Source of the DNA: JAEUIE01 sp046350055
GTDB lineage: Bacteria; Planctomycetota; Planctomycetia; Gemmatales; HRBIN36
Direction of reading: 5' to 3'
Assembly: GCA_046350055.1 (NCBI GenBank)
Contig: JAXMBC010000001.1
Span: 3,286,001 to 3,350,000, forward strand
DNA: 64,000 nt
This document shows positions 62,208 through 64,000 of the stretch, piece after piece. The notes under the pieces were generated by a model. The model searched no databases. It was not told where the DNA came from and was given only the letters and a program-made list of their open reading frames with translations. Positions within the stretch are counted from its first letter, which is position 1; every line of letters begins with the position of its first letter. The position numbers and the translations under genes are program-made.

Positions 62208-63701
62208 ATGTTGCTGCATACCAAGATCAACCCTGAACTAAAAAAGGCCTTGGACGCTGGCAAGGCAGACGATGAGTTTGACATTCTCATCCTTATTCGA
62301 CCTACTCCCCGGGACTTATTAGGAGCGAGCTTCCCGAGCGATGGTTGCTTCACACTTACTAATGACATCAAAGCTGACTTACTTGATAAGACTATCAAGG
62401 TGCATCAAAAGCCGCTCATTGACCGCGCGCGTGAATTGAAGATTGTTTACGAGACGTTCTGGATCAATAACGTGCTTCGAATCAGCGCCACATTGGAAAA
62501 GTTGTCGGACTTTTTCAGAACCGATTTCCCTGTCAGCGATGACTATATTGAAAGTATTGCTTTCAATTTAGAATTTTCGTATCTGCTAAGCATCAAGGAA
62601 TTGCTAGCTGTCCCTCGAGCAAAAGATTGCATTATGGCAGCATCTGTTCCGTACCCCCAATGGAATTTGCAGCAAATCGGTTCACTCATCCTCAACGCTG
62701 CACCATTTCATTTGAATGGCAAGGGTGCGTTGATTGCCGTAATTGACACAGGAATCGACTATCAACATCCGGACCTGAAATCCCACATGTGGGATGGTGG
62801 CCATCGGTATCCACATCATGGGTACAACTTTGGTGATGGAAACGATGATCCGATGGATGCTACGCTTCACGGGACACATTGCGCAAGCATCATCGCAGGT
62901 GATGGAGCTTGTGGACAGTTGACAGGCGTTGCATTCGGTGCCAAGCTGATGGCGCTACGCATATATTCCAAGGAAAGAAAGACCACTCAGGGGAAAATGT
63001 GGAAAGCAATGATGTTTGCTTTGAAACACCGATGCGATATCATTTCGATGTCACAATCGTGTGATTACAATGTATACCCTAGTCACAATGCCTGGAGGCG
63101 TGCGTGTGAAACTATTCAATATTTCCATGTGTTTCATGTGAACACTGCTGGGAATAACGGTTGCAGCAGCAAGAAATTAGAGCAGGAAATACCAAACAAC
63201 TGCAATCCACCCGGCAATTGTCCGCCACCTTGGCTACACCCCATTCAAACGCTTACGCATCGTGGTGGCTCTTCGTCATGCATAACTGTCGGAGCCGTCA
63301 ATGTAGACAATTACTTCTGGATCGATAGTTCGTATGGCTCCTGCCATTGGCTCGACTATCCTTATGATGCTTCTACTGGTCGAGGTGGCCTGATCAAGCC
63401 TGACTTATGTGCTCCAGGGCTTGATGTCACGGTATGTGACCCGATAACCAATTCCTATTCTTTGGATGGTGGAACGTCGATGGCGGCTCCTCATGTCTCT
63501 GGATCAGCTGCCTTGCTATTGCAAGCGATCCGTGAGGCAGGAAAGTTCGATCGAAAATGGGTTGAGAAGATCTTTATTGCCCTGAGTTGTTCAGCAAGAC
63601 CGATCCAAGGCCAAACGCAGCCAAAGGAGAACAAATATGGCGCTGGTGCGATCAACGTCTACCACGCCTGGTTGTTTGGTCGCAACCAGGGATGGTGGTA
63701 G
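62208..63701 (+). CDS. Subtilisin-like (S8) serine protease
   Basis: 497 residues. Catalytic Asp180 (AVIDTGID), His221 (LHGTH), oxyanion Asn316 (TAGNNG) and Ser424 (GGTSMAAPHVSGSAALL) are all present. About 165 residues precede the catalytic domain; their fold is unclear and they could include an I9-like inhibitory segment. There is no signal peptide, so the protein may be cytoplasmic or exported in another way. Cys residues are frequent (for example NNCNPPGNCPPPW). The gene looks more A/T-rich than its neighbours. AGGA precedes ATG 62208. Confidence 0.93.
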   Translation: MLLHTKINPELKKALDAGKADDEFDILILIRPTPRDLLGASFPSDGCFTLTNDIKADLLDKTIKVHQKPLIDRARELKIVYETFWINNVLRISATLEKLSDFFRTDFPVSDDYIESIAFNLEFSYLLSIKELLAVPRAKDCIMAASVPYPQWNLQQIGSLILNAAPFHLNGKGALIAVIDTGIDYQHPDLKSHMWDGGHRYPHHGYNFGDGNDDPMDATLHGTHCASIIAGDGACGQLTGVAFGAKLMALRIYSKERKTTQGKMWKAMMFALKHRCDIISMSQSCDYNVYPSHNAWRRACETIQYFHVFHVNTAGNNGCSSKKLEQEIPNNCNPPGNCPPPWLHPIQTLTHRGGSSSCITVGAVNVDNYFWIDSSYGSCHWLDYPYDASTGRGGLIKPDLCAPGLDVTVCDPITNSYSLDGGTSMAAPHVSGSAALLLQAIREAGKFDRKWVEKIFIALSCSARPIQGQTQPKENKYGAGAINVYHAWLFGRNQGWW

Positions 63702-63720
63702 GCATATCTATTTTTCAGAC

Positions 63721-64000
63721 TTACGTTAATGCAGTTGTATTGCGTAGAATTAGTGCAGTTACTGGAACAGGATCTGGGATACTGATCGGATTGCCGCTGA
63801 TCTCTTCATAATAACTATAGCGACGAGATACCGATGGGTCAGTTGTATATGTGACCATAACGGGTGCGCCATCAGTACTTTTAAAACTAGCCAACAGTAG
63901 TGCAAACCAAGTATCAAAACTGCTGCTTGAAGTCATGAAATAACCACCTTGCAAATTTGTTGACCCGGTTTGTGTACCCGCGAAGAGTAGTTTTTTTCCA
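63721..64000 (-). CDS. C-terminal end of an unidentified protein
   Basis: A minus-strand frame is open from the right edge to a stop at 63721, giving 92 C-terminal residues with no internal stop. The sequence is rich in Thr, Ser, Val and aromatic residues and looks like beta-structure. I do not recognise a family. A shorter start inside (63954, TTG) is not needed if the gene continues beyond the window. Confidence 0.45.
   Translation of the reverse strand, partial: GKKLLFAGTQTGSTNLQGGYFMTSSSSFDTWFALLLASFKSTDGAPVMVTYTTDPSVSRRYSYYEEISGNPISIPDPVPVTALILRNTTALT

Overview
The window is chromosomal DNA of a planctomycete, probably of the Gemmatales. The evidence is family content: a Tat-exported DUF1501 protein, a secreted beta-propeller protein with a C-terminal haem-c (CxxCH) domain, PQQ-like repeat and PPC-domain secreted proteins, a DUF4058 protein, a Gld-type ABC exporter with DUF4340, and aberrant SecE and EF-Tu proteins. 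The phylum is well supported; the order is inference. Base composition looks moderate (about 50-55% GC by eye) and drops visibly at the far right end.

Layout. 1-10.9 kb: end of an amino-acid permease, an alpha/beta hydrolase overlapping aat, a tsaE/ABC-2 membrane protein pair on the minus strand, tig, then DUF1501, a Rieske oxygenase and a hybrid histidine kinase. 10.9-19.2 kb: a four-gene minus-strand Gld-type exporter cassette (ATPase, enlarged permease, GldG-like, DUF4340). 19.4-43.4 kb: mostly single genes and short pairs. These include a PPC-domain secreted protein, a MarR regulator with a halogenase-like flavoprotein, a Ser/Thr kinase with a DMT transporter, a PEGA lipoprotein, DUF4058, DUF4139, glutathione peroxidase, a PhoD-like phosphatase, ruvC, a sugar epimerase, a PepSY-like protein, NDH-2, AlgH/YqgE, cca, rsmD, a PQQ-repeat protein and the haem protein. 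43.4-62.1 kb: one long minus-strand information-processing region, in transcription order tRNA-Tyr, tRNA-Gly, tRNA-Thr, tuf, tRNA-Trp, secE, nusG, an ABC-2 permease, rplK, rplA, rplJ, rplL, rpoB, rpoC, rpsL, a zinc-ribbon gene, rpsG. 62.2-64 kb: a subtilisin-like protease and the 3' end of an unidentified gene.

The right-hand region is the most informative. Its order is the ancient bacterial tuf-secE-nusG-rplKAJL-rpoBC-rpsL-rpsG order with the tyr-gly-thr tRNA trio in front. It has been modified in several ways: an ABC-2 permease sits between nusG and rplK, a small CxxC protein sits between rpsL and rpsG, SecE is about 2.5 times normal size with extra membrane spans, L1 carries an Ala/Lys/Pro-rich tail, and EF-Tu lacks the usual switch I RGITI sequence. 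Six spacers in this region carry degenerate tandem 7-bp repeats. Their sequence differs between sites but the period is constant, which is the main unexplained structure here.

Elsewhere, four start codons lie exactly 6 nt downstream of a TANNNT box, three of them with a recognisable -35, which suggests leaderless transcripts. The marR promoter carries a palindrome over its -35, a likely autoregulatory operator. No CRISPR array, prophage, transposase, restriction system or known defence island was seen.
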